Source: Mycolicibacter terrae (GTDB lineage Bacteria > Actinomycetota > Actinomycetes > Mycobacteriales > Mycobacteriaceae). Taken from it: a stretch of 64,000 bases of DNA. The notes below the pieces were generated by a model. The model made no database searches. It saw nothing but the letters and a program-made list of their open reading frames with translations, and was not told where the DNA came from. Location of the stretch: assembly GCF_010727125.1 (NCBI RefSeq), contig NZ_AP022564.1, positions 2,852,001-2,916,000 on the forward strand, in the 5' to 3' direction. Shown in pieces: positions 47,879-58,347 of the stretch. The number at the start of each line of letters is the position of its first letter. Positions within the stretch are counted from its first letter, which is position 1. The position numbers and the translations under genes are program-made.

Positions 47879-50800
47879 CTAACCGATGTAGACGTCGCCG
47901 TCGCCGAGCCGGGCCGCCGGGTTGAGCAGCATCGCCGACTCCTGTCGCTTCTCCGATGTGTCGTGGTCGAATCGCCGGTCGGCGGGCCGCTCATACATCG
48001 GCTTTCCGCCGGCGATCGCCGAGGCGAGTCGGCGCTGACCGTCGAGCACCCGGCTCGATGCCTGCTCCAGGTAGGCCTCGCGCCGGCTCGGGTCCAGTGC
48101 GGCCAGGAAGGCCTGCGGGTGCACCAGCGCCACCAGACCGGAAACGTGGCCGAACCCGAGGCTGGTGACCAGCCCGGCCTTGAGCGGGAACTTGTCCCCG
48201 AGGTGCAGGGGCTCACGCACCCACACGAAGTGCCCGGCGGTGGCCAGCTCGTCGTCGACGCAGTCCAGGCTGCGGTTGGGCGGGATGACCCCGTCGCGCA
48301 GCACCTGGCACAACCCCATCAGCTGGAAGACCGCCGCACCGCCCTTGGCATGCCCGGTCAGGCTCTTCTGGCTGACCACGAACAGCGGTGCGCCTGGCGC
48401 GCGGCCCAGCGAGTCGGCCAGCCGCTCGTGCAGCTCGGTCTCGTTGGGGTCGTTGGCCAGAGTCGAGGTGTCGTGCTTGGAGATCACCGCGATGTCGTCG
48501 GCGCCGACGCCCAGCTTGGCTAGCGAGCGGGCCAGCATCGAGTCCTTGCCGCCCCGGCCGGCGCCGAGTGCACCCAGCCCCGGGGCCGGAATGGAGGTGT
48601 GCACGCCGTCGGCGAAGCTCTGCGCGTAGGCCACCACGGCCAGCACCGGCAGACCCATCTTGGCCGCGAGGTCTCCGCGGGCCAGCAGGATGGTGCCACC
48701 GCCCTGAGCCTCGACGAAGCCCAGCCGGCGGCGGTCGTTGGCGCGGGAGAACTTCGAGTCGCTGATGCCCTTGTTGCGCATCATCTCGGTGTCGGCGGTG
48801 GCCGCCATGTCACCGAAGCCGATGATGGCTTCCAGGGTCAGGTCGTCGTAGCCGCCGGTGACCACCAGCTCGGCCTTGCCCAACCGGATCTTGTCGACAC
48901 CCTCCTCGACCGAGACCGCCGCGGTGGCACATGCGGCCACCGGGTGGATCATCGCGCCGTAGGACCCGACGTAGCTCTGAACCACGTGCGCGGCAACGAC
49001 GTTGGGCAGGACCTCCTGGAGGATGTCGTTGGGCTTGGACCGCCCCAGCAGGTTGCCGTGGTACATGGTCTGCATCGAGGTCATGCCGCCCATACCGGTG
49101 CCCTGGGTACTGGCCACCAACGACGGGTGCACCCAGCGCATCAGCTCGGTCGGGGTGAAACCCGCCGACAAGAACGCGTCCACGGTCGCGACGACATTCC
49201 ACAGCGCCACCCGGTCGATGGAGGTGGCCATGTCCTGGCTGATCCCCCACACCGTCGGGTCGAACCCGGTCGGGATCTGGGCGCCCACGGTGCGCGACAG
49301 CTTGCTCTTGCGCGGCACCCGGATCTCGGTGCCCGCCTTGCGGATCACCTGCCAGTCCGAGGAGTCCGGCACCGGGCGCACCACGGTGTGCTCGGGGTCG
49401 AACTCCACGAACGCCCGTGCGTCGGCCTCGCTGGAGACCACGAAGGAGAAGTCCTTGTCCAGGAACACACTGACCAGCAGCGGTGAGGCGTGGTCGGGGT
49501 CGATCGCGCCGTCGTCGACGAATTCGCGGATCCCCACCCGCTCCACGACGGCGTCGTGGTAGCGCTCGACCAGTTCGGACTCGTCGACGAGGTCACCGGT
49601 TTCGGTGTCGTACCAGCCCGGGGCCGGGTCGTCTTCCCACTTGATCAGTCCGGTGGTCCAGGCCAGCTCCAGCACCCCGGCGGCCGACAGCTCGCCGGCG
49701 ACCTCCATCTCGAAACGGGTGCGCGACGAGCCCAGCGGGCCGAGCTCGGCGCCGCCGACGATGACCACCAGGTCGGCCGGGTCGACGTCGAGGTCGTCCC
49801 AGACCGGCGGGGGCGCGGGGGTGTAGCCGCGCGGCGGGCTCGGCAGTGCCGCAATGGTGTTGGCGGCATCCTCCGCGTCGTCGGTTGCCGTTTCGGCCGT
49901 CATCTCCTCGCGGGCCTTGGCGGCCAGCTCGGCCATGTCGAGGTTCGCCTCGGCCAGCCCACCGGTCAGGTCGGCCTCGATCGGTGCGTTGGCCGCGGCG
50001 ACCTTGGACTCGACGTCGCACAGGCCCAGCAGCATGGCCGCCATCTGCTCGGTCGAGTAGGTGGTGACGCCGGCTTCCTCGACCGCGTCGACGATGACGT
50101 CGTTGTGGCCCATCAACCCGGTGCCACGGGTCCAGCCGATCAGGGCGTGCGCGAGGCTGACCCGAGAAGCCCAGGACGACTCGGCTTTCCAGCGCGCCAC
50201 CACCGCGTCCAGCGCGGCCTTGGCCTCGCCGTAGGCTCCGTCACCGCCGAACATGCCGCGGTTGGGCGAGCCGGGCAGCACCACGTGCAGCCGGGAGGCG
50301 ATGTCGCGTTCGGCGCCGATCTTCGACAGGCCGCCGATCAGTCGCTGCACCGCCCACAGCAGCACCTTCATCTCCATCTCGGCACGCGCGCCCGCCTCCG
50401 AGAGGTCACCGATCACCCGCGGCGCCGCGAACGGGAACAGCAGCGTCGGTGTCTGAGCGTCCTTGAGGTGGATCGACTGCGGTCCAAGGTTTTCGGACTG
50501 CTCGCTGCCCACCCACTCGACGAGCGCGTCGATGTCGGAGTAGGAGGCCATGTTGGCCGGAACCACCCACAGCGCCGCGCCGAAGCGGGCGTGGTCGCGG
50601 TAGAGGTTGCGGTAGAAGCCCAGGCGCTCGTCGTCGAGCTTGGACGTGGTCGCGATGACGGTCGCACCGCCGTCGAGCAGCTGGCCGACCACCGACGCGG
50701 CGATCGAGCCCTTCGACGCGCCGGTCACCACCGCGACCTCGTCGCAGTAGCGGCCTCGGCCCGGGTTCTCCGCGCCGGCGGCGATCCGGGCGAACAGCGA

Positions 50801-53800
50801 CGCGTGAATCTGGCGACCCTCCGCGAGTGCCCGGCCCTGCCACCAGGTGGCCTGGGTGGCCACGACGTGCCCGGCGCCCTCGAAGCGCTCGGAGAGCTGC
50901 GGCCAGTCGGCGTCGATGTCGCCCTCGTCGGTCAGCCACAGCTTGACCAGATCCTCACGGGCGCTGGCCCAGCGGTCGTCGAACAGCACCGCCTTGCGCG
51001 CGTCGAACGAGGGCGCCACCAGGCGCGGCCAGTCCGACCCCAGTTCGGCGGTCACCAGGTCGATCAGCTCGGCGTCGGTGGCGGCCTCCGGTGCACTCAC
51101 CGCGTCGTCGAGGCCGAGCTGGCCCAGTACCAGCCGGGCCGCCGAGGCGAGCACGCCGTCGCGGCCGGTGATCTGGGCGGTGAATTCGCCCAGCGCGGCG
51201 GCATCCACCGTGGCACCGCCGCCCCCGCCGGCCGACGGCAGGCTCACTGCCACCCCGCGCCGTGCGGCGATGGCCTGGACGGCGGCATCGATCACCTTGT
51301 CGACGGCCGCGGCATCGGCCAACGCACCCTCGTGCAGCCCGCCCAGGGCACCGCCCCGGACACTGGTGCCTTCGCGGGTGCCCAGCGCCACCTCCACGGT
51401 GACGTGCTTGGCCCAGCCGTCGCCGAGCTCCCAGGTCTTCTTCACCCGTTCGGCGATGGCACCGGGCCGCTTACCGGAGGGCCCGAGGACGGTGCGGAGC
51501 TGGTCGTTGATCGCGTCGGTCAGCACCGGCCCGTACGGCTTGTAGGTGCGCGCCAGCTTGGTCACCTGTGACTTCAGCCCGGACAGGTCGGCCTCGGCGG
51601 CTCCGTCGATGGCACCCAGGTTCAGCTCCGAACCCAGGTCCACCAGCAGCTGGTTGCGCCGCGACGACGCGCCGTCGGTGATGGACTCGATGGAGTCCAG
51701 CGCCTCGATCTGATCGATGCGCATCTTGGCGCTCAAGGCGATCAACGCCAGCGTGGCGTCGGCGGCGTCGAACACGATGTCGTCGGGGCGCGGGCCACCG
51801 GAGGGAGCCGCCGGGGCAGCAGGCGCCGGGGCCGCGTCGGTCGGAGCGGCTTCCGACGCGGAAGCCTCAACCGGCGCCTCCTCTTCCGGCTCCGGCTCGG
51901 GGTCGGTGTCGGTGGCGAACAGCACCGCGGCGTCGCGCTCGGCGTTGAGCACCTCCACCGTGCTGTGGGCATACTCGGGCAACTTCAGCGTGTTGGTGGC
52001 CAGCCCGGCGACCGTCGGGGCGGACTTCACCCCGATCTCGACGAACCGCTCCACACCCAGGCCGCCGGCGGCCTCCTCGATGAACAGCAGATCCTGAGTC
52101 TCGATCCAGCGCACCGGGCTGGCGAACTGCCAGGCCAGCAGCTCGATGACGACTTTGCGGCACAGTTCGGCGGGCTTCTCGCTACGCCAGGTGTCGTAGT
52201 CGGCGAGGATCTCGTCCAGCGGCTCGGCCGGCACCAGATCGCGGATCTCCTGGATGAATTCGCGATCCAGCGAGAACGGTTTGGGCACCAGGTTGGGGAT
52301 GTAGCGGCCGATGATCAGGTCGGGATCCTTGTCCCGCGGCATCACCCGCTCCAGCGAACGCCGGAAGTCGTCCACACCGATACGCAGCACCTCGGAGTGG
52401 AACGGCACGTCGATGCCGGGCACCAGGATGAACGAGCGCTTACCGCCGGAGATCTCTCGGCGCCGCTCCACCTCTTCCTCGAGGGCCTCCAGGCCGGCCA
52501 CCGTGCCGGCGATCGCGTACTGCGAACCACGCAGGTTGAAGTTCACGATCTGCAAAAATTCCCCGGTGCGCTCGGAGATCTCGGCGACGAACGCGGTGAC
52601 ATCGGCGTCGTCGAGGTCGATCTGCGACGGCCGGATGGCGGCCAGCCGGTAGTTGGAGCGCCCCAAAGCGTCACGCGGCACGATGTCGTGCATCTTCGAG
52701 CCGCGGTGGAACACCACCTCCAGCAGCGCTTCCAGTTCGTAGACACCGCTGACACACGCCAGGGCGGTGTACTCGCCCACCGAGTGACCGCAGGCGATCG
52801 CGCCTTCGACGAAGGCGCCCTGCTCACGCATCTCGGCGACCTGCGCGGCCGCCACGGTCGCCATCGCCACCTGGGTGAACTGCGTCAGGTAGAGCACGCC
52901 CTCGGGGTGCTGGTAGTGCACGCCGGAAGCGATCAGGCTGGTCGGGTTGTCGCGCACCACGTGCAGCACCGAGAACCCCAGGGTTTCGCGGGTGAACTTG
53001 TCCGCGGAGTCCCAGACCTTGCGGGCGGCCTTGGAGCGGGCCCGGACCTCCATGCCCATGCCCTTGTGCTGGATTCCCTGGCCGGGGAAGGCGTAGACCG
53101 TCTTGGGGGCGGTCAGCCGGGCGGTGGCAGACATCACCAGGTCCGAGCCGATTCGCGCCGAAACCTCCAAAACCTCTGCACCGAGGTCGATTCCGACCCG
53201 GTCGACCCGGAAGTCGACCTCGTCGCCGGGCTTGACCATGCCCAGGAAACGCGCGGTCCAGCCGATCAGCCGTGCCGGCGGCCGGGCTTGGCCGTCGGTG
53301 GCGGTCACCACGTGCTGGGCCGCGGCCGAGAGCCACATGCCGTGCACGATGGGCGATTCCAGGCCGGCCAGCAGCGCCGCGGCCCGGTCGGTGTGGATGG
53401 GGTTGTGGTCTCCGGATACCACCGCGAACGGCCGCATGTCGACCGGCGCGGTCACGGTGACGTCGCGCCGGCGGCGGCGCGGGGTATCGGTGGCGTTGTC
53501 GGAGACCGCGCCGCCCGCCCGCACCGGGTCGGTCAGTTCCGCCGCACCGGTGCGCCCACGGATCGCGAACCGCTCCTCGAGGGTGGCCAGCACGGTTCCA
53601 TCAGCGGCGCAGACCGTGACCGAGACCGGGACAACACGTCCGACCTCGGTGTCGGTGGCCGCCGAAGCCGTTGCGGTGACGGTCAATTCGGCTGGCTCGG
53701 CGGGCAGCGCGGCGATCAGGCGCGCCGCGTGGTCCAGGTGCACCAGCGACAGCAGGCCCTCGACGACCGGGAACCCGGCGTCGGTGGTGGCCGAGCCGAT

Positions 53801-56800
53801 CGCGGCGAACACCGCGGGCCAGCACCGACCGACCAGGGCATCGGGCACGGTGGACAGTCCGGGCGCCAGCGGCGCGCCGAAGGTGGCGGTCACCCCGGTG
53901 TGGTCGGCAACCTGCTCGGGGTTCCACGCCACGGTGACGGTGGCCGTGCCGTCGTGCACCGGCGGCAGGGCCTCCGGGCCGTCGACACCGGCGGCGATGG
54001 CCAGCACGGCGCGCATCGCGGCTGCGGCGTCCTCGGTGGACACCAGCGGGGTGGCGCCATCGACGACGGAAGCCGGCACGGTGAAGCGAATATTGATCCA
54101 GACACCGGACAGCGGAACGCTGAGCACGACGTTCTGATCCGACACGACCTCGAGACGCGCGCCGGTCGTCGCGTGGGTGGCGGCGCGGTTCTCCTGCACC
54201 TGCCACTCGGAGGAGGCACCGATCCGGTGCACCGGGTTGGTGGCGGTACGACCCGCCCACAACACGTCGGGAGCGTCAAGCAGCACGGCCAGCGGGCCGG
54301 TCACATCGGTGCGGCCTTGACGGCGCGCGGTGACCAGGGTGGGCTCCACCCCGGTGGCCAGCACCTGGTCGACTGCCGCCTGCTCGAAGCGGTCCAGCAA
54401 CTCGCCGACCGGCTCGTCGACCCGGGTGATACCGGCCACGGCGGTGATACCCGGAATGATGCAGACCTGGTCGGCGGTGTAACGGGCGTCGTGCGCCTGC
54501 CACAGCGAGTCACTGCGCCACCAGCGGCGCACGTCCTTGTCGATCACCGGCACGAAGTTGACCGGCTTGCCCGGCGTCTTGCACAGCTGGGTGAAGAACG
54601 GCGCGTCAGCGGGGTGCAGCACGACGGTCTCGGCGTCGGGGTAACGGGCCAGCAGCGCGGCGATGGCGTCGGCCGGGCGCTCCAGGATCGTTGCTTCGGA
54701 ATCGGCGAACAGCGTCTCGATCGGGCCGGACTCGATCTCGTTGAGCCGGGCTTCTGCGCGCTGCAGCATCGAGCCGAACCGCTCCCGCCAGGTGTCGGCC
54801 AGCCAGGGGCTGTCCGGCGAGGCGGTGTCGGCGGTCGAGTCACCGTCACCGATCGCCAACTCCACGTACCGCCGCAGCCACTGCGCGTAGGTCATCTCGG
54901 TGACGTCACCGAAGTAGGGCTTGGCGGTGTCGGCCAGTGCGGCGATGATCTCGTCGCGGCGGGCCTGGACCGCTTCGCCGTCGCCGGCGACCTCGTCGAG
55001 CAGCCGGCCGCACCGCGAGGCCGTGTTGTCGATCTCGTGGATGTCGGCACCGAGCTGGCTGCGCGAAGAGGCCATGCCGCCCTGCGCTTTTCCTGCGCCG
55101 ATCCAGTGATCGGTGCCCTTGGTGTCGACCAGCATCTGCTTGACCGCCGGCGAGGTGGTGGCTTCCAAGGTGGCCATCGCCGCGGTGCCGACGAGGATGC
55201 CGTCAACGGGCATCGACGGGAAGCCGTACTCCTGCGACCACTGCCCCGACAGGTATTCGGCGGCCCGCTCGGGGGTGCCGATGCCACCGCCGACACAGAG
55301 CGTGATGTTGGGCTGCGAACGCAGCTCGGAGTAGGTCGCCAGCAGCAGGTCGTCGAGGTCTTCCCAGGAGTGGTGACCACCGGCGCGGCCGCCCTCGACG
55401 TGCGCGATCACCGGGGTCGTCGGCACCTCGGCGGCGATGCGGATCACCGACCGGATCTGCTCGACGGTGCCCGGCTTGAACACCACATGGGTGATGCCCG
55501 CCTCGTTGAGCTCACCGATCAGCTCGACGGCCTCCTCGAGCTCCGGGATGCCGGCGCTGATCACCAGTCCGTCGAACGGGGCACCGGACGCACGGGCCTT
55601 CTGCACCAACCGCTTTCCACCGACCTGCAACTTCCACAGGTAGGGGTCCAGGAACAACGAGTTGAACTGGACGGTGCGACCGGGCTCCAGCAGTGCGGTC
55701 AGCTCGGCGACCCGGTCGTTGAAGATCTCCTCGGTGACCTGCCCGCCGCCGGCCAGCTCGGACCAGTGCCCGGCATTGGCGGCCGCGGCGACGATCTTGG
55801 CGTCGACGGTGGTCGGGGTCATGCCGGCCAGCAGGATCGGTGAGCGTCCCGTCAGGCGGGTGAACTTGGTGTCGAGCTTGACCCGGCCGTCGGGCAGCGT
55901 GACCACCGACGGGGCGTAGCTCGTCCAGGGCCGGGCTACCTCCGGAACGGCCCCGATGGTGAACAGGTTGCGCTGCCCACCGCGGGTGGCCACCGGCACG
56001 ATGCCGATTCCCAGGCCGCGGATCACCGGCGCGGTCAGCCTGGTCAGGATGTCGCCGGGGCCCAGGTCCAGAATCCAGCGCGCGCCCGCTTCGTGCAGAG
56101 CGGTGATCTCGTCGACCCAGTCGACCTGGCCCACCAGAATCGACTCGGCCATCGCGCGGGCCAGAGCGATCCCCTCAGCGTCGAAACCTATCTGAGCGGC
56201 CCACTTCGCGACGATCTCGATGCCATCGGACAGCCGCGGCGAGTGGAATCCGACCTCGACCTGCACCGGCTCGAAGACCGGCGCGAAGACCGCGCCGCCG
56301 CGCAGCTTGTTCTTGCGCTCGGCGGCCTCCTTGTCGGCGATCTGCTCGCAGTACAGCTCGAAGCGCGACAGCTGCTCGGGGGTGCCGGTGATGACGACCG
56401 AACGCCGGCCGTTGCGGATGGACAGCACCGGCGGCAGCACGGTGCGCACATCGGTGGCGAACTCCTCCAGCAACTGGTGGATGCGCTCCGGGTCGGCGCC
56501 TGCGACCGACACCATGGGCGGGCGGTCGCCCAGGATCGAGATGCCGCGGCGGCGGGCCACCAGGGTTCCGGCGGCGCCCACCAACTGGGCGATCGCGAGC
56601 AGCTGCACGTCGGTGGCGCCACGCGCCTTCAGCGACTCGACGGCCAGGACGCCCTGCGAATGCCCTGCGACCGCCACCGGCGGGTGGGCCGACAGGTCCA
56701 GACCCTGACGTTCCAGCGCCCGTACCGCGGCGATCTGGGTCAGCAGAACCCCCGGCACCGACACCGCGGCCGAGGTCAGCTGCTTGGCCGACGGGATCGG

Positions 56801-57109
56801 GTCCTCGGCCGCCAGCGCCCGCACCCATTGCAGCGGCTCGAAGCCGATAGGCCGGACCACGACGAGTTCCTTGGCGACCGGCTCCAGCAGCAGCTCGGAC
56901 TCTCCGGCCAGCGTGGCCAGCTCGGTCTCGATCCCGGCCGAGGACACCAGCTCTTCGAGCGATTCCAGCCAGGCGCTGCCCTGACCGCCGAAAGCGACCG
57001 CGTACGGCTCGCCGGCCGTCAGACGATCCACCAGGGCGGACGAGGCGTTGGCGAACGGGCCCGAGCCAGCGCCGTCGGCGGACACCCGGTCATGTTCGTG
57101 GATCGTCAC
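47879..57109 (-). CDS. fas: Type I fatty acid synthase
   Basis: 3076 residues; homologue of Rv2524c. Domains in order: acetyl/acyl transferase (AGHSQGVLA, Ser151), enoyl reductase (LLAGMTPTTVDA near 428, GGGIGTPERAAEYL), dehydratase (SGDHNPIHTDRAA near 1235), malonyl/palmitoyl transferase (CGHSVGEYTALA, Ser1443), ACP (LDSIESITDGASSRRNQ, pantetheine Ser1806), ketoreductase (VVTGASKGSIAAS near 2130) and ketosynthase (VAACATAAVS, Cys2727; KHDTSTLANDPNE; GHAKGGAAV). It builds C16-C18 and C24-C26 acyl-CoA for phospholipids and for the FAS-II/mycolate pathway. The GTG start at 57109 follows GCAGGGGAG. All catalytic motifs are intact. Confidence 0.98.
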   Translation of the reverse strand: MTIHEHDRVSADGAGSGPFANASSALVDRLTAGEPYAVAFGGQGSAWLESLEELVSSAGIETELATLAGESELLLEPVAKELVVVRPIGFEPLQWVRALAAEDPIPSAKQLTSAAVSVPGVLLTQIAAVRALERQGLDLSAHPPVAVAGHSQGVLAVESLKARGATDVQLLAIAQLVGAAGTLVARRRGISILGDRPPMVSVAGADPERIHQLLEEFATDVRTVLPPVLSIRNGRRSVVITGTPEQLSRFELYCEQIADKEAAERKNKLRGGAVFAPVFEPVQVEVGFHSPRLSDGIEIVAKWAAQIGFDAEGIALARAMAESILVGQVDWVDEITALHEAGARWILDLGPGDILTRLTAPVIRGLGIGIVPVATRGGQRNLFTIGAVPEVARPWTSYAPSVVTLPDGRVKLDTKFTRLTGRSPILLAGMTPTTVDAKIVAAAANAGHWSELAGGGQVTEEIFNDRVAELTALLEPGRTVQFNSLFLDPYLWKLQVGGKRLVQKARASGAPFDGLVISAGIPELEEAVELIGELNEAGITHVVFKPGTVEQIRSVIRIAAEVPTTPVIAHVEGGRAGGHHSWEDLDDLLLATYSELRSQPNITLCVGGGIGTPERAAEYLSGQWSQEYGFPSMPVDGILVGTAAMATLEATTSPAVKQMLVDTKGTDHWIGAGKAQGGMASSRSQLGADIHEIDNTASRCGRLLDEVAGDGEAVQARRDEIIAALADTAKPYFGDVTEMTYAQWLRRYVELAIGDGDSTADTASPDSPWLADTWRERFGSMLQRAEARLNEIESGPIETLFADSEATILERPADAIAALLARYPDAETVVLHPADAPFFTQLCKTPGKPVNFVPVIDKDVRRWWRSDSLWQAHDARYTADQVCIIPGITAVAGITRVDEPVGELLDRFEQAAVDQVLATGVEPTLVTARRQGRTDVTGPLAVLLDAPDVLWAGRTATNPVHRIGASSEWQVQENRAATHATTGARLEVVSDQNVVLSVPLSGVWINIRFTVPASVVDGATPLVSTEDAAAAMRAVLAIAAGVDGPEALPPVHDGTATVTVAWNPEQVADHTGVTATFGAPLAPGLSTVPDALVGRCWPAVFAAIGSATTDAGFPVVEGLLSLVHLDHAARLIAALPAEPAELTVTATASAATDTEVGRVVPVSVTVCAADGTVLATLEERFAIRGRTGAAELTDPVRAGGAVSDNATDTPRRRRRDVTVTAPVDMRPFAVVSGDHNPIHTDRAAALLAGLESPIVHGMWLSAAAQHVVTATDGQARPPARLIGWTARFLGMVKPGDEVDFRVDRVGIDLGAEVLEVSARIGSDLVMSATARLTAPKTVYAFPGQGIQHKGMGMEVRARSKAARKVWDSADKFTRETLGFSVLHVVRDNPTSLIASGVHYQHPEGVLYLTQFTQVAMATVAAAQVAEMREQGAFVEGAIACGHSVGEYTALACVSGVYELEALLEVVFHRGSKMHDIVPRDALGRSNYRLAAIRPSQIDLDDADVTAFVAEISERTGEFLQIVNFNLRGSQYAIAGTVAGLEALEEEVERRREISGGKRSFILVPGIDVPFHSEVLRIGVDDFRRSLERVMPRDKDPDLIIGRYIPNLVPKPFSLDREFIQEIRDLVPAEPLDEILADYDTWRSEKPAELCRKVVIELLAWQFASPVRWIETQDLLFIEEAAGGLGVERFVEIGVKSAPTVAGLATNTLKLPEYAHSTVEVLNAERDAAVLFATDTDPEPEPEEEAPVEASASEAAPTDAAPAPAAPAAPSGGPRPDDIVFDAADATLALIALSAKMRIDQIEALDSIESITDGASSRRNQLLVDLGSELNLGAIDGAAEADLSGLKSQVTKLARTYKPYGPVLTDAINDQLRTVLGPSGKRPGAIAERVKKTWELGDGWAKHVTVEVALGTREGTSVRGGALGGLHEGALADAAAVDKVIDAAVQAIAARRGVAVSLPSAGGGGGATVDAAALGEFTAQITGRDGVLASAARLVLGQLGLDDAVSAPEAATDAELIDLVTAELGSDWPRLVAPSFDARKAVLFDDRWASAREDLVKLWLTDEGDIDADWPQLSERFEGAGHVVATQATWWQGRALAEGRQIHASLFARIAAGAENPGRGRYCDEVAVVTGASKGSIAASVVGQLLDGGATVIATTSKLDDERLGFYRNLYRDHARFGAALWVVPANMASYSDIDALVEWVGSEQSENLGPQSIHLKDAQTPTLLFPFAAPRVIGDLSEAGARAEMEMKVLLWAVQRLIGGLSKIGAERDIASRLHVVLPGSPNRGMFGGDGAYGEAKAALDAVVARWKAESSWASRVSLAHALIGWTRGTGLMGHNDVIVDAVEEAGVTTYSTEQMAAMLLGLCDVESKVAAANAPIEADLTGGLAEANLDMAELAAKAREEMTAETATDDAEDAANTIAALPSPPRGYTPAPPPVWDDLDVDPADLVVIVGGAELGPLGSSRTRFEMEVAGELSAAGVLELAWTTGLIKWEDDPAPGWYDTETGDLVDESELVERYHDAVVERVGIREFVDDGAIDPDHASPLLVSVFLDKDFSFVVSSEADARAFVEFDPEHTVVRPVPDSSDWQVIRKAGTEIRVPRKSKLSRTVGAQIPTGFDPTVWGISQDMATSIDRVALWNVVATVDAFLSAGFTPTELMRWVHPSLVASTQGTGMGGMTSMQTMYHGNLLGRSKPNDILQEVLPNVVAAHVVQSYVGSYGAMIHPVAACATAAVSVEEGVDKIRLGKAELVVTGGYDDLTLEAIIGFGDMAATADTEMMRNKGISDSKFSRANDRRRLGFVEAQGGGTILLARGDLAAKMGLPVLAVVAYAQSFADGVHTSIPAPGLGALGAGRGGKDSMLARSLAKLGVGADDIAVISKHDTSTLANDPNETELHERLADSLGRAPGAPLFVVSQKSLTGHAKGGAAVFQLMGLCQVLRDGVIPPNRSLDCVDDELATAGHFVWVREPLHLGDKFPLKAGLVTSLGFGHVSGLVALVHPQAFLAALDPSRREAYLEQASSRVLDGQRRLASAIAGGKPMYERPADRRFDHDTSEKRQESAMLLNPAARLGDGDVYIG

Positions 57110-57556
57110 GTTATATATCTCCCCTGCTCTGGCACATCGCGTCTTTTTGGTCGTCGCCTGCCGGCATGGCCGGCTGGGCCCCTCGTCGGGCGGCGGGCTC
57201 TCGCGTCGTCGCGGCCGCGCTACAGCAGTAAGAGTGTCATAAGAACCTGTGCCGTTTCTGCAGCTAATTGGTTACTCATGAGTTCTACGCCCGGGTAACC
57301 CACCTGCGGATATCACACCGTCCGACGCCGTCTCGATCCTCGGAGAACAAAGTTCCTGCGTGCGCGGGGTTACGGTCGAGTAGCCACAACAGCGCTGATC
57401 AAGGCTGCATTGTTATCTAATCGTAATGTTTGAGTCCGGGCGGTCGCAGCCGTCGTTGACAGCTGAAGTCGCAGTGTCAACCGGGCACCGTGATCCTCAC
57501 CACCCGCGGCCCACCGCGTGCCGCTCGGGTGCGGCCGGTGGCGCCCGGCCCGCGGG
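57110..57556. promoter_or_regulatory. fas upstream control region (447 bp)
   Basis: No gene is supported. The region is more A/T-rich than its surroundings and contains the perfect 10-bp palindrome ACTCATGAGT (57274-57283) inside the wider inverted pair GGTTAC (57270-57275) and GTAACC (57295-57300). In mycobacteria fas is activated by the TetR-type regulator FasR, which responds to acyl-CoA. These palindromes are candidate FasR sites, but I cannot compare them with the known site. Confidence 0.5.
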
Positions 57557-58279
57557 TCAGGCCCACTGACCGAACTCGGGGGTGAGGATTTCGTTGATAT
57601 CGACACCGACGTCGCCGACCTTGCGTTTGTCGACCTCGACCTGATGCAGGTTGGCCGCCGGGTGGGCGACCCCGCCGGGCGAACCCCAGTTGTGCTGCCA
57701 GAAGCAGGAACCCAGGCCGTCTTGCACCGCCCACTCGATGGTCTTGGAGTTGGCGTACACACCGGTGCGTTGATGCCCGATCACCGACTCCCACCCGCGC
57801 AGGTAGGGCGCCACCTGCGCCTGGTACTGCTCGTAGGTGGGGTCGTCGTCGATCGAGGCGTAGATCGGGGCGGTGTCCGGGCCGCCCGCCGCGGAGTGCA
57901 GTTCCGCGCCCCGTCTGGCGTGCTCGACGCCGGCGTCCTGGCCGCCGAGCCAGTCGGCGGTCGCCTGCTTGCCGTACTGGTAGCAGGAGACGATGTTCAG
58001 CCCGTTCTCGTGCAGATCGTGTGCCTCGGCGGGTTGCATCGGCTTGCCCAGCATCCAATCGGCGCCGGGCCGGCGGTCCGACACGTAGCGGATGGCGCCG
58101 AGGGCTCCGGCCGCGCGGATCTCGTCGGCGGACAGCACGCCGGCCGCGTAGTCCAGCAGGATGCCCAGCGGAGCCGCCTGGGCGGTCGCGGCGAGCAGCG
58201 CCGATGCCGCGGCCCCCAGGCCGACCGCCGCCGGAGCCGTCGCGGCGAGTTTGAGCACGTCACGCCGGGAAATCACCAC
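57557..58279 (-). CDS. Tat-exported DUF1906 (glycoside hydrolase-like) protein, Rv2525c-like
   Basis: 240 residues from GTG 58279, the same length as Rv2525c; codons further upstream are not needed. The twin-arginine signal SRRDVLKLAATAPAAVG ends near AATAQA. The mature part is a TIM-barrel-like DUF1906 domain: LLDYAAGVLSADEIRAAG, GLNIVSCYQYGKQAT, APIYASIDDDPTYEQYQ, TGVYANSKTIEWAV and the SCFWQHNWGS block. Asp/Glu residues at the strand ends resemble glycoside hydrolases. The M. tuberculosis protein is a Tat substrate linked to cell-wall properties; no substrate is known. It lies upstream of fas on the same strand. Confidence 0.92.
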   Translation of the reverse strand: MVISRRDVLKLAATAPAAVGLGAAASALLAATAQAAPLGILLDYAAGVLSADEIRAAGALGAIRYVSDRRPGADWMLGKPMQPAEAHDLHENGLNIVSCYQYGKQATADWLGGQDAGVEHARRGAELHSAAGGPDTAPIYASIDDDPTYEQYQAQVAPYLRGWESVIGHQRTGVYANSKTIEWAVQDGLGSCFWQHNWGSPGGVAHPAANLHQVEVDKRKVGDVGVDINEILTPEFGQWA

Positions 58280-58347
58280 GTGCCAAAGGATACGGCAGAG
58301 CCCTGCCGCCTCCTCGAGCCTCAACCGGCGCAGGGCAGGATGAGCGG

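Noticed and set aside
51965..55843. Plus-strand open frame of about 1290 codons antisense to fas
   Set aside because: It is Arg/Gly/His/Gln-rich with no domain, a product of the strong third-position GC bias of fas read on the other strand.
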